Position numbers and translations under genes: made by a program. 64,000 nt of DNA from Collibacillus ludicampi (lineage in GTDB: Bacteria; Bacillota; Bacilli; Tumebacillales; BOQE01). Positions 49,656-58,337 of this stretch are shown piece by piece; position 1 is the stretch's first letter, and each line of letters begins with the position of its first letter. The DNA is taken from positions 1-64,000 of the forward strand of contig NZ_BOQE01000002.1 of the NCBI RefSeq assembly GCF_023705585.1. Direction: 5' to 3'. The notes below the pieces were generated by a model. It had not been told where the DNA came from and did no database searches. It was given only the letters and a program-made list of their open reading frames with translations.

Positions 49656-49781
49656 GCTGTTTTACTATAGATAATTGCGATGATACTTATTTTATTGATT
49701 TATCAAAAAATACTTTACGTTATCATAATATAACAGGTATAATAAAATAGGAATATTTTACATAAGGTAGGGGTGACAAAT

Positions 49782-50597
49782 ATGAAAAGAAAGGTGTTAG
49801 CATTCTTATCAACTGTGACATTGACATCTTTGTTAAGTTACACAGTACCTGCTTACGCGAGAATAGATGCTGGAGGATCTAACCCATTACCAACTATGAT
49901 GAACGAAGAAATTAACTTTTTATTGGACCATGCCCAAGGAGATCCTGACAAAATCACACGGGAACAAACGATTAATGCCATTGATTTCTTAAATCAGATC
50001 AATTCAAAGCATCACCATTACGAAGTAATTCGAATTAATGCTTTTATTCCTGTAAAAACAATACCAGACCCGAGACCTTTCCATAATGACTTGTTTCATG
50101 GAGATAACAGGGGATTTGATGTAAATGCTTTATCGAGTAGAACATCTCAAGAGTTTATTGTCGATCTCAACACTCATCAAGTAAAAGTAGTAGATTATGT
50201 TGGAGAAACAATTGAATACGATAAAAATGGTAAGGTATTAAAATCTGCTAGAGCAGATACTAGCGGAATGCATTTTACGGTAGATTCAAGCAATGATGTG
50301 ATACATATTCATGCGTTTGAAGATGTAGGTAATCCTTTGGGAGATTTTTTTGCTTGGAAGGCACCGCCTATTGAATATGACATCGACTTTAATATTCTTA
50401 CCAATGGTTCAGCGACTGCATATGCAGGAGATACAAAACGGTTTCCTGCATATGAGGTATACGCAAGAACAGACAATCATGAGTGGAAAGTGATGGATCG
50501 GTTCTATCCTAACTTAAACTTCTGGCCTAACCCAACTGATCAGTTATTCAAAGTATGGGGTGGAATGAATTATTTTGAGTCCGTTTTGCGTTTTTAA
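49782..50597 (+). CDS. Secreted DUF3238-like protein
   Basis: A 271-residue secreted protein. ATG at 49782 after AGGGGTGACAAAT; the GTG nine bases earlier is less likely. The signal peptide ends AYA|RI. The mature part reads VIRINAFIPVKTIPDPRPFH, HGDNRGFDVNALSSRTSQEF and later HIHAFEDVGNPLGDFFAWK, a pattern I associate with the DUF3238 family of Bacillus secreted proteins. Several His and Asp residues could bind metal or sugar. Function is unknown in the family. Two hairpins follow the stop. Confidence 0.65.
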   Translation: MKRKVLAFLSTVTLTSLLSYTVPAYARIDAGGSNPLPTMMNEEINFLLDHAQGDPDKITREQTINAIDFLNQINSKHHHYEVIRINAFIPVKTIPDPRPFHNDLFHGDNRGFDVNALSSRTSQEFIVDLNTHQVKVVDYVGETIEYDKNGKVLKSARADTSGMHFTVDSSNDVIHIHAFEDVGNPLGDFFAWKAPPIEYDIDFNILTNGSATAYAGDTKRFPAYEVYARTDNHEWKVMDRFYPNLNFWPNPTDQLFKVWGGMNYFESVLRF

Positions 50598-50623
50598 AGT
50601 TAATCAATAATCAAAAAGAAATA

Positions 50624-50695
50624 CAGCGTGTAGACCATTTACCTGTCGGGTACTTGTCTACACGCTGAAAGGGCACTCAAAAAGTGCCTTTTATT
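50624..50695. terminator. Convergent terminators
   Basis: A 12-bp stem CAGCGTGTAGAC/GTCTACACGCTG at 50624-50667 serves the minus-strand operon, and GGCACT/AGTGCC plus TTTTATTC at 50672-50695 serves the plus-strand gene. Confidence 0.75.
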
Positions 50696-50697
50696 CT

Positions 50698-50907
50698 TTA
50701 GATCGACGCAGCAGAAAGCTCATCAAGTCCTTTTTGGACTTCTTTCATTGCCTCTTGCCGTTGTCTTTCCTGTGCTTTTTCAAGTATCGAGCGGCATTTC
50801 TTCGCCCATGCTCTTACTTCGACAAGTGACTTTGCTGCTTGCAACTTCTCATAGCTTTCTTTGTATTCTTCGTATTCCTGTCTTGTTAGTTTGATACGTT
50901 CTGTCAT
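50698..50907 (-). CDS. Small coiled-coil protein, last gene of the replication operon
   Basis: A 69-residue, Glu/Lys-rich protein with AAAGGAAGATAGAAA before the ATG. Residues 5-55 (RQEYEEYKESYEKLQAAKSL, KKCRSILEKAQERQRQE) are a strong coiled coil. A CCCCT/AGGGG hairpin lies in the upstream spacer (50947-50963). No known role; small coiled-coil proteins often regulate or scaffold replication enzymes. Confidence 0.6.
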   Translation of the reverse strand: MTERIKLTRQEYEEYKESYEKLQAAKSLVEVRAWAKKCRSILEKAQERQRQEAMKEVQKGLDELSAASI

Positions 50908-50989
50908 TTTCTATCTTCCTTTCCCGGATAGGCGTATAAATCTTAGCCCCTCCGTACTAGGGGATGTATTTGGGGTTGTTAAAATTTTT

Positions 50990-51493
50990 CTATATTCCCT
51001 TTGAAGCCCATTGCAGGTACGTTGTCTTTTCTTCGATAGACTTAAATACCCACGGTTTTTTCGGATCTTCTACAAATTGAAGATGTCGATAGTCAAAGAA
51101 AAGCAGTTGACCTTCATTTTTTGTGCGATCCTCCTTGTACAGGGCAACCCCTAGTACAGTCGCATAGGGCAGCCTTCCTTCTACACGAATCTTAACCGTA
51201 TAGTCCATCCTATCGCCCCAATCAAAGAAGGGCTGATACGCGATAATTTCGATGAACTCCAAAAAGGGTTCGTGGAAGATCCGTTTTCTTTTTACAATCG
51301 CTAAATGAAGGTCTCGAACCAACTCCGGATTCGGAAACCCGTCGTATTCCTCCATCGAAATTTGCCGATTGAACGACCTTTCTTTTGGATTCCAACGGGG
51401 TTTCCTCTTTTGAAGGGGTTCTTTTTCGGATTCTACGACTTCCATGTCCATGCCCAGTTCAAAGAGACTGACCTGCTGAAATATGGCTTCCAT
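50990..51493 (-). CDS. Unknown protein, 167 aa, replication operon
   Basis: A soluble protein with ATG at 51493 and GGGAG about 11 bases upstream. The N terminus is acidic and then basic (KEPLQKRKPRWNPKERSFNR); the C-terminal 110 residues look like one alpha/beta domain with FFDWGDRMDYTVKIRVEGRL and YATVLGVALYKED. No catalytic motif is evident. A paired hairpin (GCTCCCTA/TAGGGAGC, 51513-51534) precedes it. Its place among SSB, DnaN and primase genes suggests a role in DNA processing. Confidence 0.6.
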   Translation of the reverse strand: MEAIFQQVSLFELGMDMEVVESEKEPLQKRKPRWNPKERSFNRQISMEEYDGFPNPELVRDLHLAIVKRKRIFHEPFLEFIEIIAYQPFFDWGDRMDYTVKIRVEGRLPYATVLGVALYKEDRTKNEGQLLFFDYRHLQFVEDPKKPWVFKSIEEKTTYLQWASKGI

Positions 51494-51584
51494 TTTCTTT
51501 AACACTCCCTCTGCTCCCTAAGTACCTAGGGAGCGTTTTTTTCAAGAAGCTCCCTGGTACTAGGGATAGAGGTTATTTGGTTGG

Positions 51585-51953
51585 TTAGTCTTCGTTAGGC
51601 ATCATGAGTGTCAGAACTGGTTCACCGCGATCGCCAGGGCCGATATGTGCTTTGAGAGTCGCAAGTGTTAGCCCACCATCCCGGTCAACGAAAAACTCAA
51701 AGAGAATTTCGTTGGTGGATTGCTTGCTTTTACGAATCGTATAACGCAACTTTTGCAACGCATCCCACATACGACCATTTTCGCTTTCTCCGTGTTCGAT
51801 AGCATTCTCGTCCGGTACGATGTAGGTGTTCCAAGCGGTAGCGGTAATGGCAACCGGTATGCGGAATCCCACATCCTTTGCCAGTTCTGAAACGTCGATG
51901 AGAACCCCATCTTGAATCGCTTGTTCGCGAGTGTATGCATAGATCAAATCCAT
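51585..51953 (-). CDS. DUF6573-like protein, 122 aa
   Basis: Starts MDLIYAYTREQAIQDGVLID at 51953 with GAGGGAGAGAAGACA upstream; the longer frame crosses the hairpin. The N-terminal pattern (YTREQA-x-x-DGVL-x-D, then AITATAWNTYIVPDEN) is that of small proteins labelled DUF6573 on plasmids and phages of Gram-positive bacteria. The C-terminal part is a beta-rich domain with several acidic residues (FVDRDGGLTLATLKAHIGP). Function unknown; co-occurrence with DNA replication genes is common. A hairpin (AGTCCC/GGGACT, 51970-51997) lies before it. Confidence 0.65.
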   Translation of the reverse strand: MDLIYAYTREQAIQDGVLIDVSELAKDVGFRIPVAITATAWNTYIVPDENAIEHGESENGRMWDALQKLRYTIRKSKQSTNEILFEFFVDRDGGLTLATLKAHIGPGDRGEPVLTLMMPNED

Positions 51954-52066
51954 TGTCTTCTCTCCCTCTAGTCCCCCCGCCTGCGTTCGGAGGGACTTGT
52001 TTTTTGTAAAAGTCCCCCCCAACACGCAGGAGAGGGTTAAGAGGTTATGAAGTTATGGACGACCTT

Positions 52067-52228
52067 TCAGTCTCCCGAGCACGACCGATGTCCGCAATTC
52101 GGGCAGGGGAAACATACGCCCTTTGCGTCTTTCGGATAATAGATCGGGAAACCGCACTCGTCACAAGGAATCGACTTCAACTCAATGGCACCTGTTTGTT
52201 TGCCATTGTTGTCTTTTCTTTCGCTCAT
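52067..52228 (-). CDS. Small zinc-ribbon protein, 53 aa
   Basis: ATG at 52226-52228 and AGGGAAAAAC upstream. Two CxxC pairs (CDECG and CPNCG) about 20 residues apart form a zinc ribbon. The N terminus is charged (SERKDNNGKQTGAIELK). Zinc ribbons of this size often help primases, polymerases or toxins. It shares the operon's strand and spacing; CCCTAGCG sits in its leader. Confidence 0.6.
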   Translation of the reverse strand: MSERKDNNGKQTGAIELKSIPCDECGFPIYYPKDAKGVCFPCPNCGHRSCSGD

Positions 52229-52276
52229 GTTTTTCCCTAGCGCATTTCCGCTAGGTTTCCTCCTTTCAACTGGCTG

Positions 52277-52516
52277 TTATTCCGTGACTTCGATCACGTA
52301 GAACGTCTCCTTTTTGGTGTATTTTCGCTTCCAGAGAGCGATCAGTTCTTCTGGAGCCACACCTTCTTCCGTTACATCTACATCCAGTTCTTTCTTTCCA
52401 TTGGCGAGAATCCGTAGCTTGGCATCCATACCGAAGATAAACTTAATCGCCTCTAACATGCGATAGCTTGGATTCTTGATGCGGATAATGATCCTTCTTT
52501 TTGTGCCTATTTTCAT
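52277..52516 (-). CDS. Small basic protein of unknown function, 79 aa
   Basis: Starts MKIGTKRRIIIRIKNPSYRM at 52516. It has a basic beta strand, a helix (MLEAIKFIFGMDAKL) and later IALWKRKYTKKETFYVIEVTE. The upstream ribosome site is poor, and a 9-bp hairpin AACATAGAG/CTCTATGTT lies directly before it. Family not recognised. It may bind nucleic acid, given 20 percent basic residues. Confidence 0.55.
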   Translation of the reverse strand: MKIGTKRRIIIRIKNPSYRMLEAIKFIFGMDAKLRILANGKKELDVDVTEEGVAPEELIALWKRKYTKKETFYVIEVTE

Positions 52517-52591
52517 GCTTTTTGGTTCTGCAACATAGAGAGGTTGAGGCCCCTCTATGTTACAGGGACCTTTCCCCCTCTCTATATTGCG

Positions 52592-53338
52592 TTAAAACAT
52601 TTGTGTCTGTTCGAACAAAGGTGTGCCGGCCGGCCTCCAGTTCCGGATGAAACGAATCGCTTCATCCAATCGGGCGCTAGGGATATCCATATAGGAGGAG
52701 ACTTGCATGTGCCCGTTTAACGCGGTATAGAGCTTCTGGAACGTGGCGATATAGCCGTTTCGTGTCAGCCATTTGATGCGTTGAGACACCTCAGCCCGAA
52801 TCACAGCTTTTTCTTTTGGGCTTAGGATTGAGGGTGCAAGCGCTCTTGTATTGTCTACGATCAATCGAAGGCGCTGGATTTCTTCTTGCTGTTGTTCCTG
52901 CTTTAGTCGAAGCTCTTTGATCTGCTGAATCGCAAGAATCAATGCGTCTTCGATGTGTTCGACAATCGGTGCGGGTTTTACCGGACTCGGTACCGGTTCC
53001 CGCGTCATATGCGCTTTTCTCCATTCAACGATGAGATTCCGAACAAAGATCCGGAACCGGGTGGCGACTTCTGTACGAGACAACATGCAAAAGCTGTAGA
53101 GTCCGAATTCGTTTAGGATCGTGACCTCCTGGACTCCGCCGGGGGTTACCACCTTGGTAACACCTTGGCAACCTTTAAACTCCTCTATATTCCTCGTCAG
53201 AATCTTGGATACCGCTACCGTAGGGTTACTATAGCCCAATACCGTTGCGATATCCTTTGCCACGAACCAAAGTTCACCTTCTCGTTCAATCGCACGAATG
53301 GATTGCCCCTGGAACTCAAATTTTAGGGTTTGTTCCAT
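52592..53338 (-). CDS. Bro-N-domain protein (phage antirepressor type)
   Basis: A 248-residue protein. Residues 1-105 form a Bro-N domain (LWFVAKDIATVLGYSNPTVA and FGLYSFCMLSRTEVATRFRI), as in phage antirepressors and baculovirus Bro proteins. The middle is a Pro-rich linker followed by a coiled coil (QQIKELRLKQEQQQEEIQRL), and the end is a small helical domain. Bro-N proteins bind DNA and often counter repressors of prophages and ICEs. Two XRE repressors in this window are possible targets. The gene lies in the replication operon, with an 11-bp hairpin before it. Confidence 0.8.
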   Translation of the reverse strand: MEQTLKFEFQGQSIRAIEREGELWFVAKDIATVLGYSNPTVAVSKILTRNIEEFKGCQGVTKVVTPGGVQEVTILNEFGLYSFCMLSRTEVATRFRIFVRNLIVEWRKAHMTREPVPSPVKPAPIVEHIEDALILAIQQIKELRLKQEQQQEEIQRLRLIVDNTRALAPSILSPKEKAVIRAEVSQRIKWLTRNGYIATFQKLYTALNGHMQVSSYMDIPSARLDEAIRFIRNWRPAGTPLFEQTQMF

Positions 53339-53436
53339 ATCAAAAGCCCTGTCGCTAAGGATGAGGGTCGGCTCCTGCCGCCCTAGATACTTTCCCTAGA
53401 GCGACAGGGCCTTTCCCCCCTTTCGTTTATTTCCGG

Positions 53437-54393
53437 TTATGACGCTTCTTCAAAGTCGTCATCAACATGGTTTTCAAATTCAGGTTCATCCTCTTCCTCT
53501 TGTGGTGGTTCGGCCGGCTGAGAATCCAGCGGTATCATAACCTCTAACACCTCTCCGTCTTCTTCAAGCCAGAACAAACCGGGCGGGTTCTCTTCAAACC
53601 GATTCGTTTGATACTGCATGTAACGAACAAAAGTTTTCAGATTTCCCAAACTGGTTGTTTCAGCGATGAATTTTTGTAGTACGGGATGTGAGTATCCACC
53701 AAAATCAGGATAATAGCCGATAAACCATCCCTCGTTTTTGTATCCTCTCGGCGTACATTTCCAGTCACACCATCTCATTTGATATATTGCTTTCAAACGC
53801 TTTTCCCCTTTTAACGGGAAAATGTGTTTTGCAATATATTCCTGCACAAACTTTGGTGCAGGTCTCGTCCACGCATAGGTTTTTTTTGCGTCAAGAACGT
53901 CCTGTTCGGTTGTGACCGAAACGATCGCCTTCCTCCACGCTTCCGAAACATATGGGTGATACTCGTATGAGAGATACGGATACTCTTGTTTAAAAGCATG
54001 AAAGGCGTTGATACGCTCGGTATATGGAACGTTACGTAGCCTTTCAATTAGCTTTTCTACTAAATCATCTTTTCGCGGCGGTTGATAGGAGTCGTCGTGC
54101 CCGACGTAAATCCATTCGTTCAGATAGGGATTGAACTCAAAGAATTTGCCGTCCACATCAAAATAGTAATGTGTCGGACGTTCTAGATCCCTACCATCCC
54201 AAAACCCGCGAGTCACGTACCGACCCACTAAAATGTCACCGTTCCACGTCTTGACCTTGACGATATCGCCAACCACCAGCGATTCAGGAGACTGTTTTTC
54301 TCCTGCCTTTTTTTCGTCCTCCCATTGAATGTCTTCCAACACATCGAAGAGATCCAATTGGTTTGTGGTGGTTTGTTTTTTCTGTTTCGACAC
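53437..54393 (-). CDS. Large acidic-tailed protein of unknown function, 318 aa
   Basis: GTG at 54393 with GGGGGAAAGAATT upstream is favoured; the longer frame runs through a hairpin. The N terminus is Gln/Lys-rich; residues 40-100 include an SH3-like stretch (VGDIVKVKTWNGDILVGRYV). The remainder is aromatic with several Trp and Tyr (MRWCDWKCTPRGYKNEGWFI). The last 40 residues are almost all acidic, a tail often seen in DNA-mimic or SSB-like proteins. I do not recognise the family. Confidence 0.6.
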   Translation of the reverse strand: MSKQKKQTTTNQLDLFDVLEDIQWEDEKKAGEKQSPESLVVGDIVKVKTWNGDILVGRYVTRGFWDGRDLERPTHYYFDVDGKFFEFNPYLNEWIYVGHDDSYQPPRKDDLVEKLIERLRNVPYTERINAFHAFKQEYPYLSYEYHPYVSEAWRKAIVSVTTEQDVLDAKKTYAWTRPAPKFVQEYIAKHIFPLKGEKRLKAIYQMRWCDWKCTPRGYKNEGWFIGYYPDFGGYSHPVLQKFIAETTSLGNLKTFVRYMQYQTNRFEENPPGLFWLEEDGEVLEVMIPLDSQPAEPPQEEEDEPEFENHVDDDFEEAS

Positions 54394-54475
54394 AATTCTT
54401 TCCCCCAATCGGACTCCCCCCGCAGAGGGAGTCCTAGTTTCGTAGAACCCCCTGCGGAGGGTATATCCCATTGGG

Positions 54476-54859
54476 TTAGAGTTTTAAAAGATCGTTAAAT
54501 GAAATCACCGTATCGGGTTTCATGTTTAAGACTTGTTTTTCCACTTCTGCCCCGAGATGAAGGTTGGTTGTACAGTTTCCGCATGTACATGTCCATGCAG
54601 GAAAGTCCGTGACAGTGACCCCGTTATACAACCGTTTTGTGATAGTTGTATTTTCCATCCGTTCCCCGCATTGATAGCAAGAAGGCGTTGGAATTTCGGG
54701 ATTGTACGCCTTTACCGCATCTCTGAGCAGTTGGGATACTCTATTTTTTCCACCAAAGTACATGGCCGCTTTTAAAGCCAACACTTGATATTCTCCTTTC
54801 GTTAACCGCGCGAAAACCGAGTAACGTTGAGGGTGTTCCGTACGACGATTGATTTTCAT
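54476..54859 (-). CDS. YgiT-type zinc-finger antitoxin-like protein
   Basis: A 127-residue protein. ATG at 54859 with GGAGG nine bases upstream; the longer start is not supported. The N-terminal half (YSVFARLTKGEYQVLALKAA) is RHH-like; the C-terminal half has CYQCG and CTCGNC, a zinc site of the YgiT/MqsA type. It lies 51 bp downstream of a DUF4258 gene on the same strand. DUF4258 toxins paired with YgiT-type antitoxins are a recurring type II module, so this is the likely antitoxin. Confidence 0.7.
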   Translation of the reverse strand: MKINRRTEHPQRYSVFARLTKGEYQVLALKAAMYFGGKNRVSQLLRDAVKAYNPEIPTPSCYQCGERMENTTITKRLYNGVTVTDFPAWTCTCGNCTTNLHLGAEVEKQVLNMKPDTVISFNDLLKL

Positions 54860-54910
54860 ACCAATCATCCTCCTTTGTTCCCTCATTGTACCGGTTTTCG
54901 ACGGTCGGCG

Positions 54911-55312
54911 TTAACTATGCTTTTTGTTTAAAAAGCAGACCTTTCTTCTGTAGTCTTGGCTCCACTTCCACGCTTGCGTGCGAGGGTCATAAGCCGTGAT
55001 AACAATTAACGATAGGGCGTCCAATCGAATGACCACGTGCAAAGGACGATACGTTTTTGGAGCGGTTTTCACGTATCCGAACATCAGCATCTCTCCATTC
55101 CACACGTGGATCACGTCTCCGTGTAAGATGACCTCTAAAATATCGCTATCCGATATTGACCGTTCCCGTACCCTCAATTCAGCGTGTGCGGTATGCACCA
55201 CTTGAAGAAAGGCTTGAGAAGCAATCAAGCGTTGCAATTGTTTTTGCCAGAAGGAAACGTTTCTCGTCCCTTTCAGCCACGCTTTGGCTTTATCTTTACA
55301 TTGATCACACAT
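54911..55312 (-). CDS. DUF4258 protein, probable toxin, with N-terminal Cys motif
   Basis: A 133-residue protein starting MCDQCKDKAKAWLKG at 55312 after GGGGGAC. The DUF4258 core is HAELRVRERSISDSDILEVI, then HVVIRLDALSLIVITAYDP, a RelE-like small nuclease fold. The N-terminal CDQC could bind zinc and is not usual in the family. It precedes the YgiT-type gene, the usual order of these toxin-antitoxin pairs. A 9-bp GC-rich hairpin sits directly before its ribosome site. Confidence 0.7.
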   Translation of the reverse strand: MCDQCKDKAKAWLKGTRNVSFWQKQLQRLIASQAFLQVVHTAHAELRVRERSISDSDILEVILHGDVIHVWNGEMLMFGYVKTAPKTYRPLHVVIRLDALSLIVITAYDPRTQAWKWSQDYRRKVCFLNKKHS

Positions 55313-55408
55313 ATTTCTTGTCCCCCATCTCCGAAAAGAGATGGGGAACCCGGGAAGGGCCTCCATCTCTTCGATGGAGGTCTCCTCCCCCTTTCTGTGT
55401 GTTTTTTT

Positions 55409-56557
55409 TTAGTTAGGTCGAATCGGCAACACCAAATAGATGTCTTCAGACTCCACTTCATCCAGCAAAAACGGTTTCAGCTCTCCATAGAAGTACAAAA
55501 CCACGTTTTCGCTTTGAAGCGGACGCAAGGCATCTAAGATGTATTTGCCGTTCGCCAGCAGTTTCACATGCCCTTTACCCTGTGAAACCGGAAGCATTTC
55601 CACCATGGAGCCGACTAGGGCACATTTGCATTCGATTTTAAGTTGCCCGTCGGTCGTTTCATCATAGAGCAGGTGAACGCTGGGTAGTTTGTTTTGATCT
55701 CCAACGATGAGTGCCCGCTCGATGGCCTCCATGAAATCTTTGCGGTTCATGGTCAGGGAACCAAGGGCTTTTGTTTTCTCTCCGGGAATGACCCGTGTCG
55801 TGTCCGGGTACGTCCCTTCGAGCATTCGGATTGTCACTTGAATGGTGTCGGTTTTGAGTATGATGGCACTGTCATTCGCGAGAATCCTGACCGGTTCGTC
55901 GTCCGGCAAGAGAGAGACGATCCCTACCAAATCGGAAGCTGGCGGTGTCAGCGTGATGATGTTTTCGGCATTCCCCTCGACCGCTCTCACCGATTTTTTC
56001 GCGAGACGATGAGAGTCGGTCGCCACAGCCACCAGTTTCCCGTCTCGAATGTCCATCCGTATGCTTTTCAGGATCGGACGGGAATCATCGACCGCTGCCG
56101 CGTATCCGACTGCTTTCAGCGCTGCTTTCAGTTCGTGTACCGGAATCGTCACTTCCACTTTGGGTGTAAACCGTGACATCTGCGGCAGAGGTTCACTGAT
56201 CACGTTCAACTCCAATTCCGTCTTTCCGGAACGAATGGTCAGGACTTGCCCATTTTCCGATTGTCGGGTTTCCAACATCACCTTGCCGTTTGAGAGTTTT
56301 TTGGCGATGCTCAGAAGGTGCTTGGCTGAAACCAATGTGGCCCCTTCTCTATCGACTTGGGCATCACAGCTCATGATCGAAACCGGAACCCCGGCGATAA
56401 TCTCCACTTCCTGATTGGTGGTCCGGAAGGTGACCCATTCGCCTTCCGCCCGGATCTCGACCGCTTCCAAAACGACAAGGGATGTGTTTTTGGGCACCGC
56501 TTTGTTGACAAGGCTCAAAACTTCGACCAATGTGTATTTTTCAAGTGTCAATTTCAT
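55409..56557 (-). CDS. dnaN: DNA polymerase III beta subunit (sliding clamp)
   Basis: A 382-residue clamp with GAGGAGCGT before the ATG. It has the three repeated clamp domains. Markers include ISAKHLL-type LVSAKHLLSIAKKLS, then RPILKSIRMDIRDG, VATDSHRLAKKSVRAV and the C-terminal VLPIRPN. The clamp holds polymerase on DNA and binds repair proteins. It diverges in its third domain loop from chromosomal Bacillus DnaN, as expected for a plasmid-borne copy. A chromosomal dnaN would lie next to dnaA, which is absent here, so this is an extra clamp for the element. Confidence 0.93.
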   Translation of the reverse strand: MKLTLEKYTLVEVLSLVNKAVPKNTSLVVLEAVEIRAEGEWVTFRTTNQEVEIIAGVPVSIMSCDAQVDREGATLVSAKHLLSIAKKLSNGKVMLETRQSENGQVLTIRSGKTELELNVISEPLPQMSRFTPKVEVTIPVHELKAALKAVGYAAAVDDSRPILKSIRMDIRDGKLVAVATDSHRLAKKSVRAVEGNAENIITLTPPASDLVGIVSLLPDDEPVRILANDSAIILKTDTIQVTIRMLEGTYPDTTRVIPGEKTKALGSLTMNRKDFMEAIERALIVGDQNKLPSVHLLYDETTDGQLKIECKCALVGSMVEMLPVSQGKGHVKLLANGKYILDALRPLQSENVVLYFYGELKPFLLDEVESEDIYLVLPIRPN

Positions 56558-56640
56558 ATTTTTACGCTCCTCACCGCGCCCCCGATCCCGGAGGGGCGCA
56601 AGATTTTTGCATCCCCCCGGGTGGGGTGAGTGAGAAGGTT

Positions 56641-56805
56641 TTATAAGTAGAGATCCACTTCGCGTTCATTCAGGGTTCTTTCGATACCGTCTTGGCATAT
56701 AAATTTCGCCCAACGGACGCCTTCGTACTGAACCCAGTCGGTTACGCGAAAGGCGAATTTTCCTTTCAGAACATCGAACGCTTGGATCGTATAGACTTTT
56801 CCCAT
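56641..56805 (-). CDS. Small protein, 54 aa
   Basis: ATG at 56803-56805 (or 56815-56817, four residues longer). The product (MGKVYTIQAFDVLKGKFAFR, then VTDWVQYEGVRWAKFICQDG) is a compact beta-rich protein. No strong ribosome site is visible; a perfect 13-bp hairpin (CAACGGATGATTG and complement) lies directly upstream. It ends just before the dnaN leader. Unknown function. Confidence 0.5.
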   Translation of the reverse strand: MGKVYTIQAFDVLKGKFAFRVTDWVQYEGVRWAKFICQDGIERTLNEREVDLYL

Positions 56806-56896
56806 GGTGAATGCCATACAACGGATGATTGCCGGAGGGCACCCTCCGCAACAATCATCCGTTGCAGAGGGCGTTCCCTCCTTTTCATCCGTTTTT

Positions 56897-57178
56897 TTAG
56901 ATCACTTTTACGCCAGGGTGACGTTTGACATGAAAGCGAACGTTGCATTCCCATTCGTCCGCGAAGTATCCGGTCTTAATCAGCCATCCCCTCTGTACCA
57001 CGATATGAACGGGACGACTTTTGTACTGTCCGCGGAATACTTGGGTTATCCAATTCCCGATCCGTTCTGTTCGAACCGGTTGCCCATACGTGGCAATCGT
57101 TTTGGCCACGTCTTTAGGAATGCCTCGTTTTTTAAGCTGATGTCCGGCGTGAGGAGAGAACTGCAGCTCTCTCTTCAT
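56897..57178 (-). CDS. Second DUF4258 protein, 93 aa
   Basis: ATG at 57178, inside the end of the RecB-like nuclease gene, with GGTGATCCTC upstream. The core is SPHAGHQLKKRGIPKDVAKT, later RPVHIVVQRGWLIKTGYFAD, the DUF4258 pattern. No YgiT-type partner is adjacent: the next gene encodes a 54-aa protein without a zinc site. It may therefore be an orphan toxin, be held by the antitoxin at 54476, or have been recruited to replication. Confidence 0.65.
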   Translation of the reverse strand: MKRELQFSPHAGHQLKKRGIPKDVAKTIATYGQPVRTERIGNWITQVFRGQYKSRPVHIVVQRGWLIKTGYFADEWECNVRFHVKRHPGVKVI

Positions 57179-58247
57179 GAGGATCACCTGCCTTCATGTG
57201 GACAAAGGAATAGGTGATATACTCCTTGCCCACCGTTTTCAACTTCTCCTTGGCGTTTTCGTCTTTTTGCATGAGCGATTGAAGCGACTTGTTATCAAAC
57301 GCGAGGTACTCATTGGGATCTTGACCGAGTTCCTCCAGCGCTTGTTTCGTCTCTTCCATCGGCCATGTCCAACGGCTGGATGGACGCATCGTGAACGCTT
57401 CATCGCCGACTCGTACCGCTCCTTTGGTTTGGGCGTAGGCTTTCAATTGTTCTTTGGCCATCGCCAGGATTTGCTCCAGTACGAGAATTTTCCCCGCCAC
57501 TTCCTCCACCGTTTGCGCGGTAATTTCGTCCGGAAGTTCCGCGACATCCGGGCGACAATGCTTGGCAAACGGGCAGTACGTACACGCATGACCGTGCCGA
57601 GGCGGGAACGCTTCGAGCGCATCCACGATCTCCATATCCACTTGAACGAGCTTTCCGTAAATCTCGTTCACGGTTTCATAGATCCACTGTTCCGCATACT
57701 CAAAGTCTTCTTTGGTATACGTCACAGACTTGATCGCTCGTTTGTATGCCTCGCGCAAGAACCAAAGACGCGCTTCCACGATTTCATACCCGTACTTTTT
57801 GTGAAGCAACCATGCGTAAATGAGCAATTGCATGTTGTCATTCGGTTCGTAAAACACGCGACCGGTTTTAAAGTCGGTAATCACCGGAACGATTCCCGAT
57901 TCGTCCAACAGGTCAATGTATCCCTGGAAGGCGGCCCCTCGCACATCGAGTTCCACCTGGATGTGTCCCTCGTAGCGTTGGAGTGGGGTGGTCACGTGTT
58001 TTTTCAGGTATCTTAGCGCGAGGTCTTGGATCTCTTTTTCTTTCAGTTCGACCGCCGCTTCTCTCAAAACGATGGGCATGGGATCGGATTCCCCGTGTAG
58101 AACCAGTTCGATATAGCGGTGAACCGCTTTGCCGAGTTCCGCCGCTTCGGTCGGGGGTTCCTCCATCCCCTCCACGTATTTGAGATAGAACCGACGCGGA
58201 CAGGTTTCATACAGGTTCAACCGACTGAAAGAAAAGATGTTCATCAT
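57132..58247 (-). CDS. RecB/Cas4-like PD-(D/E)XK nuclease with Fe-S cysteines
   Basis: A 371-residue nuclease starting at ATG 58247 with GGGGAG before it. The N terminus has FSFSRLNLYETCPRRFYLKY (first Cys), the middle VPVITDFKTGRVFYEP with the catalytic Asp-x-Lys (DFKTG), then QLLIYAWLL, and CTYCPFAKHC near residue 235-250, which with the first Cys can hold a 4Fe-4S cluster. This is the AddB/Cas4-like fold used to trim DNA ends. It lies beside SSB and primase zinc-finger genes and close to an annealing protein, together forming a phage-like recombination set. Confidence 0.85.
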   Translation of the reverse strand: MMNIFSFSRLNLYETCPRRFYLKYVEGMEEPPTEAAELGKAVHRYIELVLHGESDPMPIVLREAAVELKEKEIQDLALRYLKKHVTTPLQRYEGHIQVELDVRGAAFQGYIDLLDESGIVPVITDFKTGRVFYEPNDNMQLLIYAWLLHKKYGYEIVEARLWFLREAYKRAIKSVTYTKEDFEYAEQWIYETVNEIYGKLVQVDMEIVDALEAFPPRHGHACTYCPFAKHCRPDVAELPDEITAQTVEEVAGKILVLEQILAMAKEQLKAYAQTKGAVRVGDEAFTMRPSSRWTWPMEETKQALEELGQDPNEYLAFDNKSLQSLMQKDENAKEKLKTVGKEYITYSFVHMKAGDPHEERAAVLSSRRTSA

Positions 58248-58337
58248 GTTTTTAACTCCCCTTCTTCCCCCGAGATGCATCGGGGGATAGTTTTCGTTTG
58301 AAAAATCCCTCCGTGCATCCGGAGTCAGAAAGGCGAT

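Noticed and set aside
53811-54047. Alternative minus-strand frame inside the 53437 gene
   Set aside because: It is wholly contained in a longer gene in a better-supported frame and has no ribosome site.
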